Shown here piece after piece: positions 47,643 to 56,306 of a stretch of DNA of 64,000 nucleotides; the stretch's first letter is position 1; each line of letters begins with the position of its first letter. A program made the translations under genes and the position numbers. Source of the DNA: Dactylosporangium vinaceum (lineage in GTDB: Bacteria > Actinomycetota > Actinomycetes > Mycobacteriales > Micromonosporaceae); the NCBI RefSeq assembly GCF_019904175.1, contig NZ_CP061913.1, forward strand, positions 9,176,001-9,240,000, read 5' to 3'. The notes under the pieces are model-generated. The model searched no databases and was not told the origin of the DNA. It saw nothing but the letters and a program-made list of their open reading frames with translations.

Positions 47643-48662
47643 GTGACGAGCGAGCCGGGCCGCACCAGGCGACCCACGATGGCGGACGTGGCCGCCCGGG
47701 CCGGGGTGAGCCTGAAGACCGTGTCGCGGGTCGTGAACGACGCGCCCTACGTCCAGCCCGAGCTGGCCGAGCGGGTCCTCGCCGCCGTAGCCGAGCTGGG
47801 CTTCCGGCGCAACCACCTGGCCAGCTCTCTGCGCTCGGGGCAGGCCACGGCCACCATCGGCCTGCTGATCGAGGAGATCGCCAACCCGTTCTACGCCACC
47901 ATCGCGGGCACGGCGGCCGAGATCGCCCGGCAGCGCGACACCATGCTCATCATCGCCAGCTCCGAGGAGGACCCGGTCCGCGAGCAGCAGCTGCTGCGCG
48001 ACCTGTGCGCCCGCCGGGTCGACGGCCTGCTCATCGTGCCGGCCGGTAGCCCCGGAGGGTCGGACCACTCGTTCCTGCGGGCCGAGGTCGAGCTCGGCAC
48101 GCCGGCGGTCTTCCTCGACCGGCCGGCCGGCAACCTGCGGGCCGACACGGTGCTGCTGGACAACCGCGGCGGCGCCCGCGAGGGGGTCCGTGGCCTGGTC
48201 GCGGCCGGCCACCGGCGCATCGCCGTCCTGCTCGACTCCATAGGCGTCCACACCATGCGCGAGCGGCTCGACGGCGCCCAGGACGCCCTGGTCGAGGCGG
48301 GCGCGCCCTATGACGAGCGGCTGGTCCGCGACGGGGTCCGCGACCCGGCGGCGGCCGGCCGGGTGGTGGCCGAGCTGCTCGAGCGGCCGGACCCGCCGAC
48401 GGCCTTCTTCAGCCTCAACAACCGGATCACGCTCGGTGTCGTCGAGGAGCTCTACCGCCGCAGAAGCGACGCCGCCCTGCTCGCGTTCGACGACTTCGAG
48501 CTGGCCCGGCTGGTGCCGTACCCCCTGACCGTCATCGCCTACGACACCCGGGCCATGGCCCGCACCGCCACCGAGCTGCTCTTCCGCCGCATCGACGGCG
48601 ACCGCTCCTGGCCGCGCACCGTCACCCTGCCCACCGAGCTGGTCGAGCGCGGCCTGCGGTGA
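47643..48662 (+). CDS. LacI-family transcriptional regulator (GH92 locus)
   Basis: This 339-residue protein has an N-terminal helix-turn-helix and hinge (about 10-60: TMADVAARAGVSLKTVSRVV, then NHLASSLRSG) and a sugar-sensor domain (about 65-335; IGLLIEEIANPFYATIAG, VFLDRPAGN, LAFDDFELARLVPYPLTVIA). It starts with GTG and is divergent from the GH92 gene. Two copies of TGACAACGTTGTCA lie in the gap and are its probable operators. The ligand is likely a mannose-containing sugar released by GH92, by neighbourhood only. Confidence 0.94.
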   Translation: MTSEPGRTRRPTMADVAARAGVSLKTVSRVVNDAPYVQPELAERVLAAVAELGFRRNHLASSLRSGQATATIGLLIEEIANPFYATIAGTAAEIARQRDTMLIIASSEEDPVREQQLLRDLCARRVDGLLIVPAGSPGGSDHSFLRAEVELGTPAVFLDRPAGNLRADTVLLDNRGGAREGVRGLVAAGHRRIAVLLDSIGVHTMRERLDGAQDALVEAGAPYDERLVRDGVRDPAAAGRVVAELLERPDPPTAFFSLNNRITLGVVEELYRRRSDAALLAFDDFELARLVPYPLTVIAYDTRAMARTATELLFRRIDGDRSWPRTVTLPTELVERGLR

Positions 48663-48697
48663 TGCGTATAGGCGCCCCGTGTCGCCGATACGCATCA
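48660..48697. terminator. Bidirectional terminator hairpin
   Basis: TGATGCGTATAGGCG (48660-48674) pairs with CGCCGATACGCATCA (48683-48697), 14 of 15 positions, around an 8-nt loop. It starts inside the LacI stop codon and ends 14 nt before the convergent lipoprotein stop, so it can serve both genes. Confidence 0.8.
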
Positions 48698-48710
48698 CCG
48701 GCGGCCTCCG

Positions 48711-49475
48711 CTATCTGCCGTACAGCGCGGCCGGCGCCTCGATCACCTTCGAGCCGCTCGGCTTGGTGAGGGTCAGCGCCGCCCCGAAGTCCGAGAACGT
48801 GACGTCGTATTCGCCGTCCTTGCCCTCGTCGATGGCGGGCAGTGTGGCCTTGAACCCGGTCAGGTAGCCCTGCGCATCGACGGTCGCGGTGAACCTCACC
48901 GCGACCGCCTTCGCGGCCGCGGCCGCCACGACGAAGTCGAGGAACTTCTTCGAGCCGGCCGTGGTGCTCCTGGCCTTCGTCAGGTCGAGCGTGCCCGCGA
49001 ACGAGCCGGGCCCGGTCGCCGTGGCGTCCGTGACCCCGCTCAGCATCGTCAGCGGGGCCAGGAGGTCGGTGAACATGACGATCGGGCTCTTCGCGTCGAT
49101 CTTCGTGATCTTCAGGTGCATCGTCTTGCCGTTGAAGTCGCTCAGCCCGGCGAGGTAGAGGTCGTCGGCGGTCACGGTGACGGTCATGCGATCGGCGCCG
49201 GCCGTCTGCGCGATCGACCCGATCCCGTGCGGGGCGTCGTAGCTGCCGGCCACGTTCTCCTCGGCCGTGTCGCCGGCGAGCGTCAGCTTCAGGCTGACCC
49301 CGGTGGTCTTGGTGACGGCGGCGGCCAGCACCTCGGTGGGCTTCGGGCCCGTGGGCGCCGCCGGCGAGACGTCGGCCGCCCCGGGTCCGCCGGCCGGGCC
49401 GGCCGCACCGCAGCCGGCCGCCGAGGCGACAAGGGTGATGCCGAGTGCCGCGGCGACGATGAATCTGGACAGCAT
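48711..49475 (-). CDS. LppX/LprAFG-like lipoprotein
   Basis: This 254-residue protein has a lipoprotein signal peptide with lipobox ASAAGC, the lipidated Cys being near residue 22, and a Gly/Pro/Ala tether. The rest alternates as a beta-rich sandwich (VSLKLTLAGDTAEENVAGSY, MTVTVTADDLYLAG, AVRFTATVDAQGYLTGFKA), the pattern of the LppX/LprG fold. That fold carries lipids or glycolipids across the actinobacterial envelope, but members vary and the ligand is not evident. ATG 49475 has GAGAGGGA upstream. Confidence 0.8.
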   Translation of the reverse strand: MLSRFIVAAALGITLVASAAGCGAAGPAGGPGAADVSPAAPTGPKPTEVLAAAVTKTTGVSLKLTLAGDTAEENVAGSYDAPHGIGSIAQTAGADRMTVTVTADDLYLAGLSDFNGKTMHLKITKIDAKSPIVMFTDLLAPLTMLSGVTDATATGPGSFAGTLDLTKARSTTAGSKKFLDFVVAAAAAKAVAVRFTATVDAQGYLTGFKATLPAIDEGKDGEYDVTFSDFGAALTLTKPSGSKVIEAPAALYGR

Positions 49476-49674
49476 GGGTCCCTCTCATGGTGAGCGTGGT
49501 GGGGAGTCGCGGCCGGCCCACCTGACGGGGAAGGGCCGCCCGACCAGCATGGGAGCCCCCACTGCCGATCGGCTGCCGTCTCACTGCCGGGCGCTGCCTT
49601 CGCGCTGCCGCCGGGCCGTAGACTCTGCGCGGCGCGCCGCCGGTGGGGCCGGTCGGGCAGGTCAGGAGGTCGAG

Positions 49675-51291
49675 GTGCTCGCAACGCCGGACGGGCCGGA
49701 GCTGCCGCGCTTCGAGCTGCTCGGCCCAGTCCGCGCCTGGCAGGGCGAGACCGAGCTCGACCTCGGGCCGGCCAAGCAGCGCGCGGTGCTGACCACGCTG
49801 CTGATCCACGCCAACCGGCCGGTCCCGACGGAGCGGATCGTGGACGCGGTCTGGCAGGCCGACCCGCCGGAGAACGGCGCGAACGTGGTGCAGAAGTACG
49901 TCGCCGGGCTGCGGCGGGTGCTGGAGCCCGGCCGGTCGCCGCGCACCCCGGGCAGCCTGCTCACACTCACCGACGCCGGCTACCAGCTCTCGGTTGGCCC
50001 GGACCGGCTGGACGCCGAGCTGTTCCAGCAGTACGTGCAGCGGGCGCGGGCGGCCCAGACGGCGGGCCGGCCGGGCGACGCCAGCCGGCTGCTGGAGCAG
50101 GCGCTGGGACTCTGGCGCGGCCCCGCGCTCGCCGGACTGACCGGCGCGCTGTTCGACGCGGCCCGCGACCGCCTGACCGAGAGCCGGGCCGCCGCGCTGG
50201 AGCACTGGGCCGCGCTGGAGCTGCTCCTCGGCCACCAGATCCAGCTCGCACCGCGCCTGGCCGAGCTGGTCGCCGAGTTTCCGCTGCGCGAGGAGCTGCG
50301 CTACATCCAGATGCTGGCGCTGTACCGGTGCGGCCGGCAGCCGGAGGCCCTGGCCGTGTTCCGCGACGCCCGCCGGCTGCTCGCCGAGGAGTTCGGCGTC
50401 GAGCCCAGCGAGCGGCTGCAGGAGCTGCACCGCGGGATCCTGCGGGCCGACCCCGCGCTGGTCCCGCCGCGCCCGCCGTGGCCGCCGGCCCCGGTGGCCT
50501 ACCCCCAGGCCCCGGTCGCGTACCCGCAGGCGCCGGTCGCCTACCCGCAGGCCCCGTATCCGCCGCCACCTGTGCCGCTCGTCGTGCCGCTCGCCGTGGC
50601 GACGCCGACGACCGGACCGCCCGGGCTCATCCCGCTGTGGCTCAAGCGCACGGCCGCGATCGCCGTGCCGCTGCTGACGTTCGGGCTGACCAGCTGGGCG
50701 GTCGTCGGCTTCGTCGCCGTGCGCCACCGCAGCCGGGGCCTGGGCTTCGTCGCGGCCGGGCTCCTGGGGCTGCTGATCTTCTTCTGCGTGGGCATGGAGC
50801 TGGACGGCCCGGGCGAGGAGGCGGGCACGTGGGCGGGCTTCGCGGTGCTCGCGCTCCTGCTGGCCATGCTGGGCGGTGCCACGGCGGGCGCGCTCATCCG
50901 CCCCCGGCCGACCGGCCCCACCTGGGAGGCGTCGGCCGTGTTCGCCATGGGCCAGCGCATCCGGCGCGACCAGGCCCGGCAGCTCGTCAAGCATCACCCG
51001 GCCATCGCGCGGGAGCTGCAGATCGGGCGGCCCGACCTGCCCCGGACGTTCGATGACGGCGGCCTCGTCGACGTCAACACGGCTCCGGAGATCGTCATCG
51101 CGTCGCTGCCCGGGATCGGGCCCGACGTCGCCCGCCGCATCCTCGCCGACCGTTACGACCGCGGCGGGGTCACCTCGGTCGACGAGCTGGTCGCCCGCAA
51201 CCTTCTGCCCCGGCCGGTGGCCCGGGCGCTGGAGGAGACGCTCGTCGCGGTGCCGCCGCCGCTCACCAGTCGGCCGGATTCGACCGGTTGA
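49675..51291 (+). CDS. AfsR/SARP-type regulator fused to membrane segments and a helix-hairpin-helix domain
   Basis: This protein has about 538 residues. An OmpR-like SARP DNA-binding domain (about 8-105; FELLGPVRAWQGETELDLG, PTERIVDAVWQ) and a bacterial transcriptional activation domain (about 110-260; DAELFQQYVQRARAA, RCGRQPEALAVFRDARRLL) come first. A Pro-rich linker with three APVAYPQ repeats follows (about 272-292). Two or three hydrophobic segments then lie at about 320-405 (IAVPLLTFGLTSWAVVGFVA; AGLLGLLIFFCVG; FAVLALLLAMLGGATAGALI). Last is a ComEA-like helix-hairpin-helix (VDVNTAPEIVIASLPGIGP, about 460-500). The GTG start follows AGGAGGT (49664-49670). It may be a membrane-tethered activator; whether it controls the NRPS cluster is unknown. 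Confidence 0.88.
   Translation: MLATPDGPELPRFELLGPVRAWQGETELDLGPAKQRAVLTTLLIHANRPVPTERIVDAVWQADPPENGANVVQKYVAGLRRVLEPGRSPRTPGSLLTLTDAGYQLSVGPDRLDAELFQQYVQRARAAQTAGRPGDASRLLEQALGLWRGPALAGLTGALFDAARDRLTESRAAALEHWAALELLLGHQIQLAPRLAELVAEFPLREELRYIQMLALYRCGRQPEALAVFRDARRLLAEEFGVEPSERLQELHRGILRADPALVPPRPPWPPAPVAYPQAPVAYPQAPVAYPQAPYPPPPVPLVVPLAVATPTTGPPGLIPLWLKRTAAIAVPLLTFGLTSWAVVGFVAVRHRSRGLGFVAAGLLGLLIFFCVGMELDGPGEEAGTWAGFAVLALLLAMLGGATAGALIRPRPTGPTWEASAVFAMGQRIRRDQARQLVKHHPAIARELQIGRPDLPRTFDDGGLVDVNTAPEIVIASLPGIGPDVARRILADRYDRGGVTSVDELVARNLLPRPVARALEETLVAVPPPLTSRPDSTG
50488..50550 (+). repeat. Three tandem 21-bp units in the SARP-fusion gene
   Basis: Units at 50488-50508, 50509-50529 and 50530-50550 each encode APVAYPQ and differ only at third codon positions. 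A truncated unit (APYPPPP) follows. They form a flexible linker between the activator and membrane parts. Confidence 0.9.
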
Positions 51292-52285
51292 GGATGTGCA
51301 CGCCCGCGGCGAAGCGGAGCAGGTCGGCGTCGGAGATGGTGCGGCCGGCCGCGACGCTGACGCGGAGGGTGGCGCTCCAGTCGGTGACGTCCACGTCGAG
51401 CGTCACCCCGTGCGCGTCCCGGGTCAGCTGCGCCTTGTAGCTGCCGACGGTCTGGTTGGCGGCGGTGAGGGCCCGGCGCTTGTACAGCACCACGCGGAAC
51501 CCGGCGCCGAAGCCGATGGTGGACTCGCTCACCGTGTCGGTGGCGAGGCCGGACGGGCTGAGGTCCAGGGTGAACGGCGGGGCCACCGGGATCGACGCCG
51601 GGGTCAGCGCGTTGGCCAGGGCCACCACCTGCTGCGGTGTGTACGTGTCGTCGGTGGCGAGCGCTATCCAGCGGGTCGTGGACTCCGGCCAGTACAGGAT
51701 GAGCTGCTTTGCCGGTTTGACGTCGACGGTGCGCAGCGTCCCGCCGTGTCCGCGGACCGTCTGCGGCGCCTCGGTGGCCGCCCCGGTGAACGCCGGCTTG
51801 CGGCTCGACACGGTCACCGTCGTGTCGGAGTGGTGACGGATGTCGATCGCCTCGAAGAAGGCGACGAGGTTGCCGCTGTCCATCGACGCCACGGGGGCCT
51901 TCATGCCGTCGGTCGCCGGCAGCGTGTAGGGGAACGTCGGCGCGGTGTAGCCGGGCACCAGGCTCAGCGCCGGCGGTGACGAGGCCGGGGCGCTCGTGGA
52001 CGCCGGGGCGGACGCCGCCGGCGAGGGTGACGCGACGGAGGCCGACTGCGTCGGCACGGCCTCCAGCGGCGGCGGCGCGGAGGCGTCCGGGCGGGTGCCG
52101 AGCACGACGGCCGCGGGCACACCGATGGCCAGGACGGCGGCCCCCGCGGCCAGGGTGGTCGCGATCCGGCGGCGGCGGTAGCGGCGGGCCCGGCCGTGCA
52201 CCCCGCTCAGCAGGCCGCTGTCGGACGGTGCCCGCTCGGCCGCGCCGTGCAGCGTCTGCGCCAGTAACCGGTCCAGCTCATCCAT
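51263..52285 (-). CDS. Membrane-anchored putative anti-sigma partner of the SigE-family factor
   Basis: This 340-residue protein has a short N-terminal cytosolic part (about 1-40, MDELDRLLAQTLHGAAERAP), one membrane span (about 42-62, TTLAAGAAVLAIGVPAAVVLG), a Ser/Pro/Ala linker and an extracellular domain of unknown type (about 110-340). Its ATG overlaps the end of the SigE-family sigma gene by 8 nt. That layout is usual for a membrane regulator encoded after its sigma factor. No zinc-finger anti-sigma motif is visible, so the role is inferred from context. The 3' end overlaps the convergent SARP gene by 29 bp. Confidence 0.72.
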   Translation of the reverse strand: MDELDRLLAQTLHGAAERAPSDSGLLSGVHGRARRYRRRRIATTLAAGAAVLAIGVPAAVVLGTRPDASAPPPLEAVPTQSASVASPSPAASAPASTSAPASSPPALSLVPGYTAPTFPYTLPATDGMKAPVASMDSGNLVAFFEAIDIRHHSDTTVTVSSRKPAFTGAATEAPQTVRGHGGTLRTVDVKPAKQLILYWPESTTRWIALATDDTYTPQQVVALANALTPASIPVAPPFTLDLSPSGLATDTVSESTIGFGAGFRVVLYKRRALTAANQTVGSYKAQLTRDAHGVTLDVDVTDWSATLRVSVAAGRTISDADLLRFAAGVHILNRSNPADW

Positions 52286-52808
52286 CGCCGCGCACCTCCC
52301 CCAGCATCGTCCGCATCCGCGCGAGCGCCCGCGCCGCCTGTGACCGTACGGTCGTCTCCCGGCAGTCCAGCAGAGCCGCGATGTCCGCGTCCGGCAGATC
52401 GCAGTAGAACCGCAGGACGAGTACGGCCCGCTGGGCCCGGGGCAGCCCGGCCAGCAGCTGCCACATCTGGTCGCGGGCGAGCACTCGCTGCTGCGGTTCC
52501 TCGAAACCCGGCGGCTCCGGTACCTCCGCCACGACCGCCTCCCCCGCCGAGCGCCGCCGGCGCCAGGAGAGGAACTGGCGCACGACAGCGGTCCGCACGT
52601 ACGCCTCGGGGCTGTCCATCACCGTGACCCGCGCCCAGCGCGGGTGCATGCGGGCGAGCACCTCCTGCACGATGTCCTCGGCGAGGTGCGCGTCGCCGCA
52701 GAGCACGTAGGCGAAGCGCAGCAGCGCACCGCCCCGGCTGCGCACGAAGTCGTCGAAGCCCTCCGGCCGGCGCGTCGCCGCACCGGCCGGAGCGAGATCA
52801 GAGCCCAT
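52278..52808 (-). CDS. SigE-family ECF RNA polymerase sigma factor
   Basis: This 176-residue protein is the usual length for the actinobacterial SigE-family group. Region 2 appears as GFDDFVRSRGGALLRFAYVL and AEDIVQEVLARMHPRW; region 4 as LPRAQRAVLVLRFYCDLPDA, then IAALLDCRETTVRSQAARAL (helix-turn-helix). It directs RNA polymerase to a small set of promoters. ATG 52808 is chosen by family length. It lies 20 nt after the GH114 gene on the same strand and overlaps the membrane-protein gene downstream, suggesting one operon. Confidence 0.93.
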   Translation of the reverse strand: MGSDLAPAGAATRRPEGFDDFVRSRGGALLRFAYVLCGDAHLAEDIVQEVLARMHPRWARVTVMDSPEAYVRTAVVRQFLSWRRRRSAGEAVVAEVPEPPGFEEPQQRVLARDQMWQLLAGLPRAQRAVLVLRFYCDLPDADIAALLDCRETTVRSQAARALARMRTMLGEVRGDG

Positions 52809-52828
52809 CGTCGCCTTGTATAGCGCGC

Positions 52829-53830
52829 TCAACAACTCTTGAACACGTAGGAGCCCGAGCCCGGCGTCGTGACGTCGACGTCCCGCAGCACGATCGACAG
52901 CGTGCTGCCGTAGCTGTTGCACGCCTTGGTGAACTGGCTCTGGCTGTACTCGATGACGATGACGTTGTTCCCGTACACCGCGGTGTAGTCCCCGCACTCG
53001 TTGTAGTCGGCGCACTCCTCGGCCACGGCGAAGTCGAAGCCGATCTGGCGGGCACTCGCCGCACCGAGGTCGGCGGTGTTCTTCTGCCCGATGGCCAGCC
53101 CCTTGCCGTGCGCGTAGGCGGCCAGCGACTGCGCGTAGGCGATGGCCTGAGCCTTGGTCAGCAGGCCGCCGGAGCGGGTCCACGAGTCCAGGTTGTCCGG
53201 CTCGACGCCCTTGAAGCCCTTGGCGGCGCAGCCGTCGATCCAGCCGCCGACGATCGCGGTGAGCCCGGCCCGCTTCTGCGCGGTCGAGAAGTCCAGCAGG
53301 ATCTCGTTCCAGTCCTTGTCCACGACGAGGTTGCCCTTGGCGTCGTGCAGCAGCAGGTCCGGGTGGTTGGTCTTCCACCAGCTGTTGGCGTCGGTCTGGG
53401 CCTGGAACGCGTTGACGTAGCAGATGTTGTACAGCCCGGCGGCCGGACCGGCGTCATGGTCGCGGCTGACCACCTTGACCCCCGCGGGCGGCGTGTACGG
53501 CCCACCGATCTGGTAGTCGAACGAGGCGTTGGCGGGGGGCGGGGCGACGGTACCGCCGGTTGTCGACGTCGACGTGGGTGCCGGCGATGTCGATGTCGAT
53601 GCCGACGCCGTCGACGTCGCCGACGGCTTCGTCGATGCGCTCGGAGACGGGCTCGTCGGCGGCTTGACCGACGCGCTGGCCGTGGGCTTGGGCTTCGGCT
53701 TGCCCCCGCCCCACCAGTGCCCGCGGGTGCTCGCGTCGGCGGTCCCGATCCCGGCGCCGACGGCGATGGCCACCGCGGCCGTCACCGCCAGGCCGAGCAT
53801 GATGCGGCTGCGCTTTCCCGGAAACGGCAT
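52829..53830 (-). CDS. Secreted GH114-like protein (endo-alpha-1,4-polygalactosaminidase family)
   Basis: This 333-residue protein has a signal peptide (about 1-34), a low-complexity Lys/Pro/Ser/Thr spacer (about 42-95) and a TIM-barrel domain of the GH114/TM1410 type (about 100-333). Family marks include ASFDYQIGGPY, NICYVNAFQAQ, GVEPDNLDSW (acidic pair), AIGQKNT and AVAEECADYNECGDY. GH114 enzymes cut galactosaminogalactan-type polymers, suggesting action on fungal or bacterial exopolysaccharide. ATG 53830 follows GAGGAGT. The sigma factor gene follows after 20 nt. Confidence 0.9.
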   Translation of the reverse strand: MPFPGKRSRIMLGLAVTAAVAIAVGAGIGTADASTRGHWWGGGKPKPKPTASASVKPPTSPSPSASTKPSATSTASASTSTSPAPTSTSTTGGTVAPPPANASFDYQIGGPYTPPAGVKVVSRDHDAGPAAGLYNICYVNAFQAQTDANSWWKTNHPDLLLHDAKGNLVVDKDWNEILLDFSTAQKRAGLTAIVGGWIDGCAAKGFKGVEPDNLDSWTRSGGLLTKAQAIAYAQSLAAYAHGKGLAIGQKNTADLGAASARQIGFDFAVAEECADYNECGDYTAVYGNNVIVIEYSQSQFTKACNSYGSTLSIVLRDVDVTTPGSGSYVFKSC

Positions 53831-54110
53831 GCAACGACTCCTCGGCGTTCGAAGCGTGGGGGTTGGCTCCGCTTCCTGAACGCGGTGACCCGGGCCGCCT
53901 GCTGCCGGGAAATCAGAACTTCTTTCAGCTATGAGCCCGTCACGGACCGTGCCCCGGTCGGCGGTGGGCCGCGAGGCGATCGTCGATCTGGGCGGCGACG
54001 CACCGTCGCGGGCCTGGCCAGGAGGTGTTGCGCGAAGCGGATCACTCGGGGGTATGGTGTTGCCCGCAGCATCCGGATGATTTCGTAGCGTGCGCGGCGG
54101 AGGTGGGAGC

Positions 54111-54932
54111 ATGCCGGTCACCGGTCAGCGGGTCGTTCGGCGCGCGCTGGGGCGGAGGCTGACGCGGCTACGGGTGGCCACCGGCAAGAGCCGGCGCGAG
54201 GTGGCGGAGGCGAAGCTCGGCATCTCCGAGCCGACGCTGCACCGGATCGAGACGGGCAAGGTGCCGGTGACGGTGGCCAACGTCCGGGCGCTGTGCTGGC
54301 TCTACGGTGTCGACGAGAGCATCACCGACGCGCTGTCCGACCTGGCCCTGGGCACCTCCCAGGAGGAGTGGTGGGACGCCAACCCGGTGATCCCGGACTG
54401 GTTCAAGCTCTACGTCGGGCTCGAGGCCAGCGCGCGGCGCATCTGCACCTATGAGGGTGAGGTCGTCCCGGGCGAGTTACAGACGGAGCAGTACGCGCGG
54501 GCCGTCTACAGCGGCGAGCAGGCCGTCGAGGCCGAGGCGGCCGACCGGCACGTGAAGCTGCGGATGCAGCGCCAGTCGGCGCTCATGGCCCGCGACCCCC
54601 GGCCCCGCCTGGTGACGGTGCTCGGCGAGGGCGTGCTCTGCCGGCAGGTCGGCGGCCCCGAGGTGCTGGCCGGGCAGATCGAGCGGCTGCGCGAGGTCGC
54701 CGAGCAGGACAACGTCGACGTGCTGGTGCTGCCCTGGACGGCGGGCGCTCACGCGGCGATGGCCGGCGCGTTTCGCATCATGGACTTCGAGGACCCGGAG
54801 GACCCGGATGTGGTCTACCTCGAATCGCACCTGGGCGCGCTGTACCTCGAGGAGGCGGCCGAGGTGGAGGAGTACCGGCGGATCTTCGAACTGATCTGCG
54901 CGGCCGCGGTCCCGATCGCGGACTACCGATGA
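54111..54932 (+). CDS. XRE-family regulator with DUF5753 domain
   Basis: This 273-residue protein has an N-terminal helix-turn-helix (about 10-65: LGRRLTRLRVATGKSRREVA, ISEPTLHRIETGKVPV) and a C-terminal DUF5753 domain (about 85-270; YVGLEASARRICTYEGEVVP, GELQTEQYARAV, RQSALMARDPRPRLVTVLGE). Such regulators are numerous in filamentous actinobacteria (WhiJ-like) and are usually paired with a small DUF397 protein. Here the DUF397 gene lies on the opposite strand just beyond the methyltransferase gene. ATG 54111 follows GGAGGTGGGAG. Confidence 0.94.
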   Translation: MPVTGQRVVRRALGRRLTRLRVATGKSRREVAEAKLGISEPTLHRIETGKVPVTVANVRALCWLYGVDESITDALSDLALGTSQEEWWDANPVIPDWFKLYVGLEASARRICTYEGEVVPGELQTEQYARAVYSGEQAVEAEAADRHVKLRMQRQSALMARDPRPRLVTVLGEGVLCRQVGGPEVLAGQIERLREVAEQDNVDVLVLPWTAGAHAAMAGAFRIMDFEDPEDPDVVYLESHLGALYLEEAAEVEEYRRIFELICAAAVPIADYR

Positions 54933-54975
54933 GCATCACGACGGCACGGCGACCGGACGGGCGGCGACAAGCGGC

Positions 54976-55779
54976 ATGAACGACAACTCGCGGACCACCG
55001 GCAAGCCGGCCACGGCCGCCCGGATGTACGACTACTACCTCGGCGGCATCCACAACTTCGAGGCCGATCGCGCGGCGGCCGACATGGTCATGGCGCAGTT
55101 CCCATTCATCCGGGACGCGGCCCGGGCCAACCGCGCGTTCGTGGCCAACGCGGTGCGGTACGTCGCGGAGGCGGGTGTCCGGCAGTTCCTCGACCTCGGC
55201 TCCGGTATCCCGACCGTCGACAACGTGCACAGCATCGTGCGCCGCGCGCAGCCGGGCGCCCGGGTCGTCTACGTCGACATCGACCCGGACGCGGTCGCCG
55301 AGAGCATGGACATCCTCAGCGGCGACCAGGACGCGGTCGCGGTGCGCGGCGACGTGCAGGACCCGCCGGCCGTCCTCAACCACCCCGACGTGCGCCGGAT
55401 TCTCGACTTCGGCCGCCCCATCGGATTGGTGGTCGCCGCTGTCCTGCATTTCCTGCCCGACCACCGGGCGGCCGAGCGGATTCTCGCGGAGTACGTCGCG
55501 GCACTGCCCCCGGGCAGCCATGTCGTCGTGTCGCACTCGGCCAAGGAAAGTTTCGACCTCGTCGACCGGAGCACCGTCACGGAAAACGTCTACCAGCGAC
55601 GGACGTCGACGCCCGGCACGGTGCGCACCCGCGCGGAGGTCGAGCGGCTGTTCGCCGGCCTCGAGATGGTCGAGCCCGGGGTGGTGTGGGCGCAGCAGTG
55701 GCAGGCTGGGACCGCTGTCACCGATCCGGCGCCGCCGGGGCTGGGCGGCGTCTGGGCCGGCGTCGGCCGGCTCACCTGA
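54976..55779 (+). CDS. DUF574 SAM-dependent methyltransferase
   Basis: This 267-residue protein has the start common in this actinobacterial family, AARMYDYYLGGIHNFEADR. It then has motif I QFLDLGSGIPTVDNVHSI (about 70-87), the acidic residue of motif II in RVVYVDIDPDAV, and VVAAVLHFLPD (motif IV). The family is abundant in Streptomyces and Micromonosporaceae and often sits next to XRE/DUF397 pairs, as here. Its substrate is not known. It lies 43 nt after the XRE gene on the same strand. Confidence 0.93.
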   Translation: MNDNSRTTGKPATAARMYDYYLGGIHNFEADRAAADMVMAQFPFIRDAARANRAFVANAVRYVAEAGVRQFLDLGSGIPTVDNVHSIVRRAQPGARVVYVDIDPDAVAESMDILSGDQDAVAVRGDVQDPPAVLNHPDVRRILDFGRPIGLVVAAVLHFLPDHRAAERILAEYVAALPPGSHVVVSHSAKESFDLVDRSTVTENVYQRRTSTPGTVRTRAEVERLFAGLEMVEPGVVWAQQWQAGTAVTDPAPPGLGGVWAGVGRLT

Positions 55780-55975
55780 GCAGCTGGTCGAACTCGCCCT
55801 TCTTCGCGCCGTCGAGGAACGAGTCCCACTCCTCGAGGGTGAACAGCACCGTGCTCTCCTCCGGCCGCTTGCTGTTGCGCACCTCGATCTGACCCGCGTG
55901 GCGGCGGGCCTCGACGCAGCTGCCGCCGTTCCCGGTCGACCGGCTGGACATGATCCACTCGCTATCGGCATACAT
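55772..55975 (-). CDS. DUF397 small protein
   Basis: This 67-residue protein has the DUF397 pattern: SEWIMSSRSTGNGGSCVEAR near the start, IEVRNSKRPE in the middle and LFTLEEWDSFLDGAKKGEFD at the end. DUF397 proteins are small partners of XRE/DUF5753 regulators, and some pairs behave like toxin-antitoxin or developmental switches. The probable partner is the regulator at 54111-54932. Its 3' end overlaps the methyltransferase gene by 8 bp in convergent orientation. Confidence 0.92.
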   Translation of the reverse strand: MYADSEWIMSSRSTGNGGSCVEARRHAGQIEVRNSKRPEESTVLFTLEEWDSFLDGAKKGEFDQLLR

Positions 55976-56306
55976 CGTGCAGATTCTCCTCGGTCAGTGG
56001 CGCGTCTCCGCACCGGCGACGCTTCTTAACGCCCAGTGATGTCAATTGGCGTCCGTAGATACCAAATCGGACATATATGGATCAAAACGCTCGATGTTCG
56101 GGCCTCTTTTCTTTCGTGGTGAAATTTTTGCGTACCGAGGGTAATTGATCAAGCGTTCGCGCCAAGATGTCACCTGGAAGTCTCTCTTTATGAAATCTTG
56201 CACGGCGGAAGATCCGGAGCCATGATGGTGTTCGTGATCCGGCACAGGTCGTCGGGGCCCTTCCGTGTCGTTCGGGACGACTGAGGCTGCGGTAAGGGGG
56301 ACACCG
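55976..56306. other. AT-rich intergenic region before the GGDEF gene
   Basis: No convincing gene is seen. By hand count 56041-56220 is about 48% GC, against well over 70% around it. It contains tracts such as ACATATATGG and GAAATTTTTG. It separates two divergent genes, so it holds their promoters, but its length and composition exceed what promoters need here. It may be the remnant of an insertion. Confidence 0.6.

Noticed and set aside
52829..54121. Longer N-terminus for the GH114 protein
   Set aside because: The signal peptide and GAGGAGT ribosome binding site fit ATG 53830. The longer frame would overlap the divergent XRE gene start.
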